Made by a program: the position numbers and the translations under genes. Positions 8,198-16,264 of a DNA stretch of 37,990 bases are shown one piece after another (within the stretch, counting starts at the first letter, position 1; every line of letters starts with the position of its first letter). The stretch comes from Acinetobacter bouvetii (GTDB lineage: Bacteria; Pseudomonadota; Gammaproteobacteria; Pseudomonadales; Moraxellaceae), in NCBI RefSeq assembly GCF_902753875.1, contig NZ_CADDTS010000002.1, forward strand, positions 1 through 37,990, read 5' to 3'. The notes under the pieces were generated by a model, which was not told the origin of the DNA, searched no databases, and saw nothing but the letters and a program-made list of their open reading frames with translations.

Positions 8198-9199
8198 TTA
8201 AAAAGGGAAATGCGGTGTGTTTTGTCGAAATTCAAGGAGCTTTTCAACATCATCATCAATTCCCGCTTTCAATGCTTCAAGCGAAGGGTAGTCCTTTTCA
8301 CCATGTAAATAGTTCAAGAACGTCACCCGCATTAACAGGCCATACAGATTAGCAGAAACATCAGGAAAATGTACTTCTAATCGCCATTCCGGATGGACTT
8401 GTTTGATGGCCGGTCGGGTTCCGACATGTCCTGCACCAAACAGGGCAGTCTGTTCATAGCCTGCAATGCCCAATTGTTCAGGATTGTCGGCTTTCACTTT
8501 ATCTTTTAAAGATCTGGTTTCACATATCACTTCTACGCCGTAAATACCGTTTAAACACGGTTTATGACGATTTAAAGCGACATTAATTGTTGGAAAATCA
8601 AGGGTTCGTCCAATCTGATCGCCATATTGTACCCGACCGGTAATGCTATAGGGACGACCTAACAGTTTGGCAGCCAGAGCTAAATCACCAGCTTGCAAGG
8701 TTTGACGGATACGGGTTGAACTGACACGTTCTCCCTCACATACAATAGTATGTAAATTAGTGACTTCAAAGCCATATTCACGCAGAAACTGGCTATTGCC
8801 CTGACGGTTTTTACCGAAATGGAAGTCATCGCCTAACACTAGGCTGTCTGCATTGAGTTTTGATTTTAAAAGATCGGCAAAGCTCTCCGCACTTAAGCTA
8901 CGGAAATGATTATCAAATTTAGCCACGACAATGTAGTCGATGCCCAGCTCAGTTAAATATTCAACTTTTTCACGTAAAGAACTGATCCGTGGGGGAGCCT
9001 CATAACCCTTAAAAAATTCCAAAGGTTGTGGCTCAAAAATCATCACGACACTTTTTAAATTTTGTGCTGCTGCCAGAACTTTGAGTTGTTTGATCATGGC
9101 CTGATGACCCAAATGTACACCGTCAAAATTACCAATGGTCACGGCAGTTTTTGGCAATTGAAAATTAGGTGCTAAAGCATTCAGGCGGAGCAGCTTCAT
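8198..9199 (-). CDS. ribF: Bifunctional riboflavin kinase / FMN adenylyltransferase
   Basis: A 333-residue cytoplasmic enzyme that makes FMN from riboflavin and FAD from FMN. Seen: GNFDGVHLGH at 23-32, the nucleotidyltransferase HxGH-type motif; GDDFHFGKNRQG around 113-124; RVSSTRIRQ (the ISSTxIR motif) around 150; and the C-terminal kinase domain starting near GRPYSITGRVQYGDQIGRTLDFPTIN-like residues. I chose the ATG at 9199, because the family normally begins a few residues before the LPKTAVTIGNFDG strand. Upstream in-frame starts at 9244 and 9283 would add 15 or 28 residues of unfamiliar sequence. No clear Shine-Dalgarno sequence decides it. It leads the operon with ileS. No FMN riboswitch is evident upstream. 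Confidence 0.93.
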   Translation of the reverse strand: MKLLRLNALAPNFQLPKTAVTIGNFDGVHLGHQAMIKQLKVLAAAQNLKSVVMIFEPQPLEFFKGYEAPPRISSLREKVEYLTELGIDYIVVAKFDNHFRSLSAESFADLLKSKLNADSLVLGDDFHFGKNRQGNSQFLREYGFEVTNLHTIVCEGERVSSTRIRQTLQAGDLALAAKLLGRPYSITGRVQYGDQIGRTLDFPTINVALNRHKPCLNGIYGVEVICETRSLKDKVKADNPEQLGIAGYEQTALFGAGHVGTRPAIKQVHPEWRLEVHFPDVSANLYGLLMRVTFLNYLHGEKDYPSLEALKAGIDDDVEKLLEFRQNTPHFPF

Positions 9200-9492
9200 G
9201 GACAAATCAATAAGTGAAAAATTATCAGGGCTATATATTGCCATAATCTTGGGCTTTCGTCTTGTTGTTGTGTTTTTATCCAAAAAAATTATCTAGCTTG
9301 ATCAAAAAGTAGTGGATTCGAGCGGCATGAACTACAGGCATAGATACTGAAAACTTTGATTTATTAGCAACTGACAGCATCCGGATAGCCCCAATGCCGC
9401 AAGCAGCATTTGGGAAAGGTTTTAAATTTGCACTTGTACCGTAATTCTTTTCTAATGGGCGCAGTTCTGATTTGAAAAATAAAGGTAGTGCG

Positions 9493-10056
9493 ATGTCTGA
9501 TCTGGCTTTAATTATGGCCTTGCCCAATGAGTCGAAAGGTCTGTTTGAACAGGCAGGAGTACAGGTGCACTATAGTGGCATTGGTAAAGTCAATGCGGCC
9601 TTTAAAGCCTTTGACGTGATTCAAAAAACCGGTTGCAAGACCTTGTTAAATTTGGGAACTGCAGGAAGTTCACATTTTGATGCCCATGCACTGGTTGAAG
9701 TAACGACTTTTGTGCAACGTGATATGGATGTTTCACCGCTTGGTTTTGCTGTGGGTGTAACGCCGATGGATCAGGATCATCCGGCAGAAATTCATTTAGA
9801 ACCTTTCTTTGACGATTTACCGCAAGGCATTTGTGGAACGGGGGATAGCTTTGAAACAGGTTTACCGAAAGTGCCCTGTAATCTGGTCGATATGGAAGGT
9901 TATGCAATGGCCAAGGTCTGTAAAAAATTGGGGGTACGCTTCATTTCAGTGAAATATATTACCGATGGAGCCAATGATACAGCGCATTTAGATTGGGAAG
10001 AAAATTTATTATTGGGTGCGCAAAAGTTATCAAAATTATATCAAACGATAAAATAA
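9493..10056 (+). CDS. Nucleoside phosphorylase / MTA-SAH nucleosidase-like protein
   Basis: A 187-residue protein of the PNP/UDP nucleoside phosphorylase superfamily, short for the family. Seen: SGIGKVNAA near residues 25-33 and LLNLGTAGS near 52-60, the core phosphate/ribose-binding region; VDMEGYAMA near 135-143, where the Met-Glu pair contacts the ribose hydroxyls in MTA/SAH nucleosidases; and VKYITDGAND near 155-164, whose aspartate aligns with the catalytic acid. It could be a methylthioadenosine/S-adenosylhomocysteine or a futalosine-type nucleosidase; the sequence alone does not settle it. I chose the ATG at 9493 because AAAGG lies 7 bases upstream. It stands alone, divergent from ribF and convergent with a TetR-type gene, separated from the latter by two perfect inverted repeats. 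Confidence 0.75.
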   Translation: MSDLALIMALPNESKGLFEQAGVQVHYSGIGKVNAAFKAFDVIQKTGCKTLLNLGTAGSSHFDAHALVEVTTFVQRDMDVSPLGFAVGVTPMDQDHPAEIHLEPFFDDLPQGICGTGDSFETGLPKVPCNLVDMEGYAMAKVCKKLGVRFISVKYITDGANDTAHLDWEENLLLGAQKLSKLYQTIK

Positions 10057-10079
10057 AACTGAAAAGAGTGGCAGTTCGG

Positions 10080-10101
10080 CGACCATAGTTAGCTATGGTC
10101 G
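10080..10101. repeat. Inverted repeat (9-bp arms) between convergent genes
   Basis: Arms CGACCATAG and CTATGGTCG enclose a TTAG loop. It follows the nucleosidase stop by 24 bases. There is no T run after it, so it is not a standard intrinsic terminator, although it may stall or protect transcripts. Confidence 0.6.
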
Positions 10102-10108
10102 TATGCCA

Positions 10109-10130
10109 AAATTGTCGTGTACGACAATTT
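10109..10130. repeat. Inverted repeat (10-bp arms) between convergent genes
   Basis: Perfect arms AAATTGTCGT and ACGACAATTT separated by GT. It lies 5 bases before the 3' end of the RutR-like gene. The terminal TTT (or AAA read the other way) is short for an intrinsic terminator, but in combination with the preceding repeat it may end transcription from both sides. Confidence 0.6.
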
Positions 10131-10135
10131 AAGAT

Positions 10136-10750
10136 TTAGGGGCGAGGAATCACACCATATAACATCATATGTATAGTGTGCTGGATACAACGTTGTTGCA
10201 TACTGCGGTTACGTAGAGTTTTACCTGTGACCATTTCCATTTGGGTCGCAAAATCTGCATAGTTTTGCGTCACTGCCCAGATATTTAAAATCAGCAGTTC
10301 GGGATCAATTTCTTTGGCAATCTTCCCTTGCTCTTGCCACATGCTAATCACTTTAGCCTTGCGTTTGACTAGTTTCTTGAGTGGACCTTTTAAAATGGGC
10401 AAAATATGCGGTGCACCTTGAATTACTTCCAATGCAAACAGTCTTGATGCCTTGGGTTGAGTGCGTGACACCTCAATTTTTTGCATTAAATAATTGCTAA
10501 TGGCTTCTTCAGGTTCAAGCTCTGATTCTAGCATTTGCAGTGGTGCAAGCCATTTTTGTAAAACGGTGGTGAGCACTTCTACATATAGCGCTTCTTTATT
10601 TTCATAATAATAGAAAATATTGGATTTATGCATTTCTGCAATCTGAGCAATCTCGTCTAAGCTTGCCCCGTTAAAACCGTAAAGGGAAAATACATCCAGC
10701 GCTGCATTTAGCAATTGATGTCTTTTTTGAGTACTCTTTTTTTGTTCCAT
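10136..10750 (-). CDS. TetR-family transcriptional regulator, RutR-like
   Basis: A 204-residue repressor-type regulator. The N-terminal 55 residues form a TetR helix-turn-helix (ALDVFSLYGFNGASLDEIAQIAEMHKSNIFYYYENKEALY-type core). The rest resembles RutR: WLAPLQ, SRLFALEVIQGAP, NIWAVTQNYADFA and VTGKTLR all match that family's ligand-binding domain layout. RutR senses uracil/thymine and controls pyrimidine degradation, but no rut genes lie nearby, so the ligand here is unknown. The ATG at 10750 gives a start typical of the family. An in-frame ATG at 10819 would add 23 unusual residues. Neither has a strong ribosome-binding site. The gene is followed by inverted repeats and is the next transcription unit after the sulfonate operon on the same strand. 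Confidence 0.8.
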   Translation of the reverse strand: MEQKKSTQKRHQLLNAALDVFSLYGFNGASLDEIAQIAEMHKSNIFYYYENKEALYVEVLTTVLQKWLAPLQMLESELEPEEAISNYLMQKIEVSRTQPKASRLFALEVIQGAPHILPILKGPLKKLVKRKAKVISMWQEQGKIAKEIDPELLILNIWAVTQNYADFATQMEMVTGKTLRNRSMQQRCIQHTIHMMLYGVIPRP

Positions 10751-11113
10751 TGGCAAATTTAAAAAAATAAAATTTAAAGGCAAATTGTACGGCAAATCAT
10801 CAGATTTGTGCATCATCAAAGGTTTTAATTTTATGAATAATGACGATTTATTTTTTAGATGTGCTATGAAATTACGATAGCTTGGGAAAAAAGAACCAAG
10901 TTAGTGCAAAACATGTATATGAAATACTCTTTAAATATTATGAATTGTTTCAATAAGATTAAATTTTCACATGATTTTGTATAAGAAATCTCATTTTTCA
11001 GGTGGAATCTTATTTTTTAAAAAAATTAATAAATCTACTTATCTTTACTTATATATTTATTGAAATGAGTCCTCATTGACCTAAATAGGCCAGAACCCAT
11101 TTCAAATTATCAA
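10751..11113. other. Intergenic stretch, AT-rich, no gene seen
   Basis: About 360 bases between ssuB and the RutR-like gene. It must hold the promoter of the regulator gene, but no convincing -35/-10 pair stands out in the A/T-rich sequence. The part next to ssuB contains the nested inverted repeat listed separately. I see no open reading frame with a ribosome-binding site. Confidence 0.5.
11060..11105 (-). repeat. Nested inverted repeat just after ssuB
   Basis: Outer arms TTGAAATG and CATTTCAA (8 bp, perfect) enclose 30 bases that hold a second palindrome, CCTAAATAGG, and a third short one, ATGAG/CTCAT. It starts 9 bases after the ssuB stop on the minus strand. There is no proper T run, so this may be a 3'-end stability or Rho-related structure rather than an intrinsic terminator. 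Confidence 0.4.
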
Positions 11114-11923
11114 TCACGTGGCCAACACGGCATTGAGGACCTGTTGCTCCAATTCGGTAAATGCGTAATCCTTTTTACGTGGTCGGGCCAAATTGACTTG
11201 AAATTGTTGCGCAATATGTCCCTTATCTAGAAGGATAATTCGGTCAGCCAGTTGTACCGCTTCACTGACATCATGAGTGACCAAAATGGCAGTAAATCCT
11301 TGTTCCGTCCAGAGTTTTTCAATCAGATTCTGCATGTCTAAACGGGTTAAAGCATCCAGCGCACCTAAGGGTTCATCGAGCAGTAAAATGCGTGGTTTAT
11401 GCGAAAGTGCACGTGCCAGAGCAGTACGCTGACGTTGACCACCCGACAGCTGTGATGGCCACAAGGCGGCTTTGTCTTTCAGTCCGACTTTTTCTAACAA
11501 CGCAGAGGCATTGTCCTGTTGATTTTTAGGCAAACCGAGTTGCACATTTTGCTCAATGCTACGCCATGGCAAAAGCCTTGGATCCTGAAACATGACCCGA
11601 ATGTCATCGCTGGTGATGCCTTCGCGAATATGACGGGCAGACTTAAACTTGATTTCACCATAGCTGGGTTGTTCCAAGTCGGCAATCAGGCGCAGCAGGG
11701 TACTTTTCCCGCAGCCACTACGACCAACAATTGCCAGAAATTCCCCCGGTTGAATGTGCAGGTCCAGATCTTCCAGAACTTTGACATCACCATAATATTT
11801 ATATAGCTGTTCAATCAGAATTTCAGCACCCACCACGGCATGTGGATTGATATCTGCAGGTCCAGATTGGGGTGCTGTTGGATGATTCTCAGAGGCATGA
11901 CGCCCGATGCTTAAATCAGTCAT
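11114..11923 (-). CDS. ssuB: Aliphatic sulfonate ABC transporter, ATP-binding protein
   Basis: A 269-residue ATPase that powers sulfonate import with SsuC. Seen: Walker A GRSGCGKS at 67-74, Q-loop Gln113 in FQDPRLLPW, signature LSGGQRQR at 159-166, Walker B ILLLDEP at 179-185 and the switch histidine 217 in [13 protein letters not shown] is typical of the nitrate/sulfonate/taurine transporter group. The first ~35 residues form a polar extension before the ATPase fold. I chose the ATG at 11923 because AAGGAG lies exactly upstream of it and overlaps the ssuC stop codon. A start at 11953 would lie inside ssuC with no such signal. It is the last gene of the operon ssuA2-ssuA-ssuD-ssuC-ssuB. Confidence 0.93.
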   Translation of the reverse strand: MTDLSIGRHASENHPTAPQSGPADINPHAVVGAEILIEQLYKYYGDVKVLEDLDLHIQPGEFLAIVGRSGCGKSTLLRLIADLEQPSYGEIKFKSARHIREGITSDDIRVMFQDPRLLPWRSIEQNVQLGLPKNQQDNASALLEKVGLKDKAALWPSQLSGGQRQRTALARALSHKPRILLLDEPLGALDALTRLDMQNLIEKLWTEQGFTAILVTHDVSEAVQLADRIILLDKGHIAQQFQVNLARPRKKDYAFTELEQQVLNAVLAT

Positions 11924-11933
11924 GAGCTGCTCC

Positions 11934-12749
11934 TTATTTTTGATAGCCTGCATGCCAACGCAGCAGGTATTTTTCTAAACCGACTGCCAATACATCAGCC
12001 AGTTTTCCAAGCAGGGCGTAAAGTAAAATCCCCACCAAGACCACGTCAGTCTGTAAGAATTCACGTGCATTCATGGTCATGTAACCAATACCGGATTGTG
12101 CGGAAATGGTTTCGGCCACAATGAGCAGTACCCACACCAACCCCAAGGCAAAGCGCAGACCAACCAGAATCGAAGGCATTGCACCCGGTAAAATAATTTC
12201 TTTGTAGAGCTGCCAACGAGTCAAACCGTAGCTCTTACCCATTTCAATCAGTTGTGGGTCAACCGAACGAATACCATGATAGGTATTGATATAGAGCGGG
12301 AAAAACACCCCTACAGCAACCAAGAATAGCTTGGCTGATTCATCAATCCCGAACCATAAAATGACCAGAGGAATAAGGGCCAAAGCCGGAATATTACGAA
12401 TCATTTGTAAAGTGGTATCCAGCAGGGTGGAGGCCATTTTAGACGAACCATTGAGCAGACCAAGCAGCAAGCCCAAACCACCACCAACCAAGAGGCCAAG
12501 CAAAGCACGACCGGCACTGACCTTGACGTGTTGCCAGAGTTCACCACTGATCAATAAATGCCAGAATGCACTGACTACCGCCGTTGGTGCCGGTAAAATA
12601 CGACTTTCTAAAAGACCGGTAATAGATGCAATTTGCCAAATCAGGATCAGGGCAATCGGGAACAACCAGGGCAGCAAACTCTGCCCAAAGGATGTTCCAC
12701 GTGAAACTTTGGTTTTAGCCAAGGTTCCCGCAGAAATCGTTTTGCTCAT
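11934..12749 (-). CDS. ssuC: Aliphatic sulfonate ABC transporter, permease
   Basis: A 271-residue inner-membrane permease of the SsuC/TauC/NrtB type. Seen: about six hydrophobic segments (for example around residues 30-46, 87-100, 120-135, 145-160, 205-220 and 240-255), and the EAA-type loop [29 protein letters not shown] around 168-192, which docks onto the ATPase SsuB. The start codon overlaps the ssuD stop (TAATG), and the stop codon is followed by the ssuB ribosome-binding site, so the three are coupled. The N-terminal 25 residues are polar and cytoplasmic. Substrate assignment rests on the neighbouring ssuD. Confidence 0.92.
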   Translation of the reverse strand: MSKTISAGTLAKTKVSRGTSFGQSLLPWLFPIALILIWQIASITGLLESRILPAPTAVVSAFWHLLISGELWQHVKVSAGRALLGLLVGGGLGLLLGLLNGSSKMASTLLDTTLQMIRNIPALALIPLVILWFGIDESAKLFLVAVGVFFPLYINTYHGIRSVDPQLIEMGKSYGLTRWQLYKEIILPGAMPSILVGLRFALGLVWVLLIVAETISAQSGIGYMTMNAREFLQTDVVLVGILLYALLGKLADVLAVGLEKYLLRWHAGYQK

Positions 12750-13924
12750 TAAGCCGGCTCCTGATGTTTAACTTCTTTTTTGGCTTCATCAGCAACATAA
12801 TTATTTGCCACGATTTCACCAAAAGGACCAGTCAAATTGGGTTGGGCTAATTTTTTACGGGTTTCTAAAGGCAATAACGGGAAAACCAGTTCCGCAAAGC
12901 GAATCGATTCTTCCAGATGCGGGTAGCCCGAGAAAATGAAGGTATCAATACCTAAGTCTGCATATTCCTGAATGCGTGCAGCAACTGTTTCTGGATCGCC
13001 TACAAGTGCCGTACCTGCACCACCACGAACAAGACCGACACCTGCCCACAAGTTTGGAGATACTTCAAGTTTAGTACGGTCACCGTTATGCAGTTCTGCC
13101 ATACGGCGCTGACCGACTGAATCCATTTGTTTAAATTTTTGTTGGGCAGCAGCAATGGTGGCATCATCAACATACTGAATTAGCTCTTCAGCAGCAGCCC
13201 ATGCCTGTTCATTGGTTTCACGGACAATCACGTGTAAGCGAATACCGTAATTCAGGCTACGGCCTTTAACTGCCGCTTTGGCTTTGACATTTTCAATTTT
13301 TGCTTTGACTGCTGCTGGTGGCTCGCCCCACGTTAAATAAGTATCGACCTGGTCAGTGGCCAATTCGACTGCGGCATCTGAAGAACCACCGAACCAAAGT
13401 GGTGGATAAGGCTGTTGTACGGGTGGATAAAGTAGTTTGGCGTCTTCCACTTGTAAACGTTCACCATTGAAAGTATAGCTTTCACCGGTATGTGAGCGTT
13501 TTAAAATCTCACGCCAGATGGTGGTGTATTCCGCCGCCGTTTTGTAACGGGTCGCATGATCTTCATACACGCCGTCACCTTTGAGTTCTTGCTTGTCACC
13601 ACCAGTGACCAGGTTCAGTAATACTCGTCCACCAGATAAACGGTCAAAGGTGGCAGCCATACGTGCCGCCAACGCCGGTGTGGTCACGCCAGGGCGTAAT
13701 GCAACAAGGAATTTTAAATTTTTGGTGGCATCAATCAGGCTTGCCGCTGTAATCCAAGGATCCTCACAAGAACGGCCTGTTGGAATAAGGACACCTTCAT
13801 AACCCAGATTATCGACCGCAACTGCAATCTGTTTCATATAAGCATGATCGACCTGGCGTGCGCCTTTGCTTGTGCCTAAATAACGACTGTCACCGTGTGT
13901 AGGAATAAACCAGAAAATTTTCAT
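12749..13924 (-). CDS. ssuD: FMNH2-dependent alkanesulfonate monooxygenase
   Basis: A 391-residue TIM-barrel enzyme of the bacterial luciferase family that cleaves C-S bonds of alkanesulfonates with FMNH2 and O2, releasing sulfite for assimilation under sulfate starvation. Seen: the start [17 protein letters not shown], characteristic of Ssu[29 protein letters not shown] near residues 73-100; and [19 protein letters not shown] near 335-355. It is slightly longer than the E. coli enzyme (about 380). A clear AAGGAC ribosome-binding site precedes the ATG. It lies between the binding protein gene (15 bases upstream) and ssuC (1-base overlap). The partner flavin reductase gene ssuE is missing from this operon, so FMNH2 must come from elsewhere. 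Confidence 0.96.
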   Translation of the reverse strand: MKIFWFIPTHGDSRYLGTSKGARQVDHAYMKQIAVAVDNLGYEGVLIPTGRSCEDPWITAASLIDATKNLKFLVALRPGVTTPALAARMAATFDRLSGGRVLLNLVTGGDKQELKGDGVYEDHATRYKTAAEYTTIWREILKRSHTGESYTFNGERLQVEDAKLLYPPVQQPYPPLWFGGSSDAAVELATDQVDTYLTWGEPPAAVKAKIENVKAKAAVKGRSLNYGIRLHVIVRETNEQAWAAAEELIQYVDDATIAAAQQKFKQMDSVGQRRMAELHNGDRTKLEVSPNLWAGVGLVRGGAGTALVGDPETVAARIQEYADLGIDTFIFSGYPHLEESIRFAELVFPLLPLETRKKLAQPNLTGPFGEIVANNYVADEAKKEVKHQEPA

Positions 13925-13939
13925 TGCTTTGTCCTTAGA

Positions 13940-14932
13940 TTATTTGCCTGCCCAAACGGCTTGCTTAATGTTGATCTGTTGTGGAATGATCTTGAGTTCG
14001 CTAAAACGGTTAGCGAGCTGTTGCTGGTCTGCAATGACTTTTGCAGTGAGGGGTGCTGCACCAGATGGGTTAGGGCGACGTTGAATAAAAGTCAGACTGA
14101 CATTTGGTTTTAAACCGGTACTTTGGGCAAAGAGATTTGCTGTAGAGGTCTTATTACTTTGTACCCATTTGTCTGCAACATTGACTTGCTTGATAATGCC
14201 TTTGAGTGCCTGAGGGTGGTTTTTCACAATATCACCAGAAGCCAAATAGAACGTGTAATTTGGACTTAAGCCCTGACCAGAGGTCAGTACTTTGGCTTTA
14301 TCTTCGACTTGGGCGGCAGCATAGTACGGATCCCAGATTGCCCAGGCATCAATGGCACCTTTTTGGAAAGCGGCACGCGCGTCAGCAGGACTTAACCAGA
14401 TCGGCTGGATATCAGTCCATTTCAAACCGGCCTTGCGAACAGCTTGTACCAATAAATAATGTGAGCTTGAACCACGGTGCACGCCAATACGTTTACCTTT
14501 TAGTTGGCTTAACTGGGTAATTTTAGAGTTTTTCGGAACCAAAATGGCTGAAGCTAAGGGTTTTGCCGTTTCATAAGCAAAATACTGCAGTGGCTTATTG
14601 CCTGCCTGAGCATAAACAGGAGGTGTATCTCCGGTTGAACCAATATCAATGGAACCTACAGCCAGTGCTTCTAAAATTTGTGGTCCGCCAGGAAATTCAT
14701 TCCAGGTAATTTTTGCATTGGGAAATTCTTGTTCAAACAATTTTTGCTGTTTGGCAATCACCAGATTGACTGATGATTTTTGATAGCCAATGCGCAGTTG
14801 TTTGACTGAAGGATCGACTGCCCAGGCAGCACTTGAACCCAACATCGCGCAAGCAACTAACATGGTATTTATGCCATGACTGGAGGTTTTGAACCATGTA
14901 ATTGCTTTGTTGTGTGGTTGATGTTGAGTCAT
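13940..14932 (-). CDS. ssuA: Sulfonate ABC transporter, periplasmic substrate-binding protein
   Basis: A 330-residue SsuA-type binding protein. The N-terminus has a polar leader, then a hydrophobic stretch ending SSAAWA at about residues 33-38, a good signal peptidase I site. The mature protein begins VDPSVKQLRIGYQKSSVNLV, typical of SsuA. Other family segments are FPGGPQILEALAVGSIDIGSTGDTPP-like residues around 82-105 and WDPYYAA around 200. It delivers alkanesulfonates to SsuCB. A GGGG-containing ribosome-binding site precedes the ATG by 8 bases. It is directly followed by ssuD. A second, lipid-anchored binding protein is encoded 29 bases upstream; the two are similar in layout but clearly diverged. 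Confidence 0.9.
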   Translation of the reverse strand: MTQHQPHNKAITWFKTSSHGINTMLVACAMLGSSAAWAVDPSVKQLRIGYQKSSVNLVIAKQQKLFEQEFPNAKITWNEFPGGPQILEALAVGSIDIGSTGDTPPVYAQAGNKPLQYFAYETAKPLASAILVPKNSKITQLSQLKGKRIGVHRGSSSHYLLVQAVRKAGLKWTDIQPIWLSPADARAAFQKGAIDAWAIWDPYYAAAQVEDKAKVLTSGQGLSPNYTFYLASGDIVKNHPQALKGIIKQVNVADKWVQSNKTSTANLFAQSTGLKPNVSLTFIQRRPNPSGAAPLTAKVIADQQQLANRFSELKIIPQQINIKQAVWAGK

Positions 14933-14961
14933 GTTAAATCCCCTAAAAGTTGTTCTACGAT

Positions 14962-15924
14962 TTACTTCGCTAAAATTGCGGCTTGAATATTGAGTTTGTT
15001 TGGAATCAGTTTCTGCTTATAAAAGGCATCGGCAACATATTGCTGCTTTTGCACCACCTCGGCAGAAATCGGTTGTACCCCAAAGCCCATGCGGGAAATG
15101 GATGTTTTCAGAATCTCGCTAGACAGTCCTGTTGGTTTTTCCAGCAGCTTGGCTGCTTCGTCCTGATGCTGGGATACCCATTGTGTGGTGGTGTTTAATT
15201 CATTCACGACTGCTTTCAGCACTTCCGGATGCTGCTCGGCAAATTTGCGGTCAGCCAGATAGAACTGATGGTTACTCACCAGATTTTCACCTGTGGCAAT
15301 GACACGGGCACCAATCTGCTTTTCAGCAGCAGCAAAGAACGGGTCCCAAATCACCCAGGCATCGACTGCACCGCGTTCAAATGCAGCGCGCGCGTCCGAA
15401 GGTGGTAAATACACCACCTGGATGTCATCCAGTGTCAGCTTGTTGGCTTCAAGTAATTTGAGCAATAAGTAATGCACGTTGGAACCTTTATTCAGAGCAA
15501 CACGCTTACCTTTTAAATCCTGGATGTTTTGAATAGCTGAATCTTTTTGCACAATTAACGCTTCGGCTTTAGGCGCTTCAGGCTGGTTGGCGATATAAAC
15601 CAGATTCGAATTGGCTGCCTGCGCAAAAATTGGAGGCGCTTCACCAGCTTCACCCAAGGCAACACTGCCGACATTTAAGCCTTCAAGCAGTTGAGGGCCG
15701 GCAGGAAATTCCACCCATTTCACATTGACGCCTTGGTCTTTTAACGCTGTTTCTAAAATGCCACGTTCTTTAATAATCGGTAACAGGCCATATTTTTGAA
15801 AGCCGATATTTAAAGTGACTGTTTCAGCTTCTTTTTTGCCACAGCCTGACATCATCATTGCACCAGCAACTACTGAAGAAAGGATCAGTGATTTCGCCCA
15901 GAATTTTGCTTGAATGGCGCTCAT
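14962..15924 (-). CDS. Second sulfonate-type binding protein, lipoprotein
   Basis: A 320-residue paralogue of the adjacent SsuA-type protein and the first gene of the operon. Unlike its neighbour it has a lipobox, MSGC, so it is probably lipidated at Cys28 and anchored to a membrane rather than free in the periplasm. Shared family segments include LNIGFQKYGLLPIIKERG after the signal, FPAGPQLLEGLNVG, GEAGEAPPIFAQAA, and WVIWDPFFAAAEKQIG. I chose the ATG at 15924: GGAG lies 9 bases upstream and the signal peptide then has normal size. An earlier start at 15966 adds 14 residues. Two binding proteins sharing one SsuC/SsuB pair suggest two substrate ranges, for example different sulfonates or sulfate esters; this is inference. 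Confidence 0.88.
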   Translation of the reverse strand: MSAIQAKFWAKSLILSSVVAGAMMMSGCGKKEAETVTLNIGFQKYGLLPIIKERGILETALKDQGVNVKWVEFPAGPQLLEGLNVGSVALGEAGEAPPIFAQAANSNLVYIANQPEAPKAEALIVQKDSAIQNIQDLKGKRVALNKGSNVHYLLLKLLEANKLTLDDIQVVYLPPSDARAAFERGAVDAWVIWDPFFAAAEKQIGARVIATGENLVSNHQFYLADRKFAEQHPEVLKAVVNELNTTTQWVSQHQDEAAKLLEKPTGLSSEILKTSISRMGFGVQPISAEVVQKQQYVADAFYKQKLIPNKLNIQAAILAK

Positions 15925-16246
15925 GAATGTGTGCTCCGCAACAATGAAGTGTTGAATAATGAACACATACGCTAAAGCCTTTTCTTTTTCGAAAAAAATA
16001 AAAAAATAGGAATTTCTAATGAATAAAAAAGATAAATAAAAAAGAGAAAAACTTATGCAGAAAAATGATTTACAGAAACTATAGAATATGATGTTTTAAT
16101 TAGATAACTTTTTGAAATTAATATGATTTAATTCTAAAGATGACACTCTTATAAGTTTATGCAAAAACTGTATAAGTTAAATTGCTCTGATTCACTGCTG
16201 TGATGAATAAAGATATAAAAAATAAAGATATAACAGCGATAAAAAA
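15925..16246. other. Promoter region of the sulfonate operon; AT-rich, no gene
   Basis: About 320 bases between argA and the sulfonate operon. It must carry the operon promoter. A near-palindrome, TAGGAATTTCTA, lies at 16007-16018, roughly 85 bases before the start codon, and is a candidate site for a CysB/Cbl-type activator known to control ssu genes elsewhere, but the match is not specific. A direct repeat of TATAAGTT occurs near 16151-16190. No reading frame is supported. Confidence 0.4.
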
Positions 16247-16264
16247 AGCCACTTTACAGTGACT
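16241..16264 (-). terminator. argA terminator with the stop codon in its loop
   Basis: On the minus strand, stem AGTCACT / AGTGGCT (7 pairs with one G-U), tetraloop GTAA, then seven T. The TAA stop codon of argA is inside the loop, so the end of the gene and the terminator overlap completely. Confidence 0.8.

Noticed and set aside
9276..9527. 83-codon minus-strand frame between ribF and the nucleosidase
   Set aside because: It overlaps the start of the nucleosidase gene and its ribosome-binding site, has no ribosome-binding site of its own, and resembles no protein that I know.
12331..12771. 146-codon plus-strand frame inside ssuC
   Set aside because: Antisense to an unambiguous permease gene.
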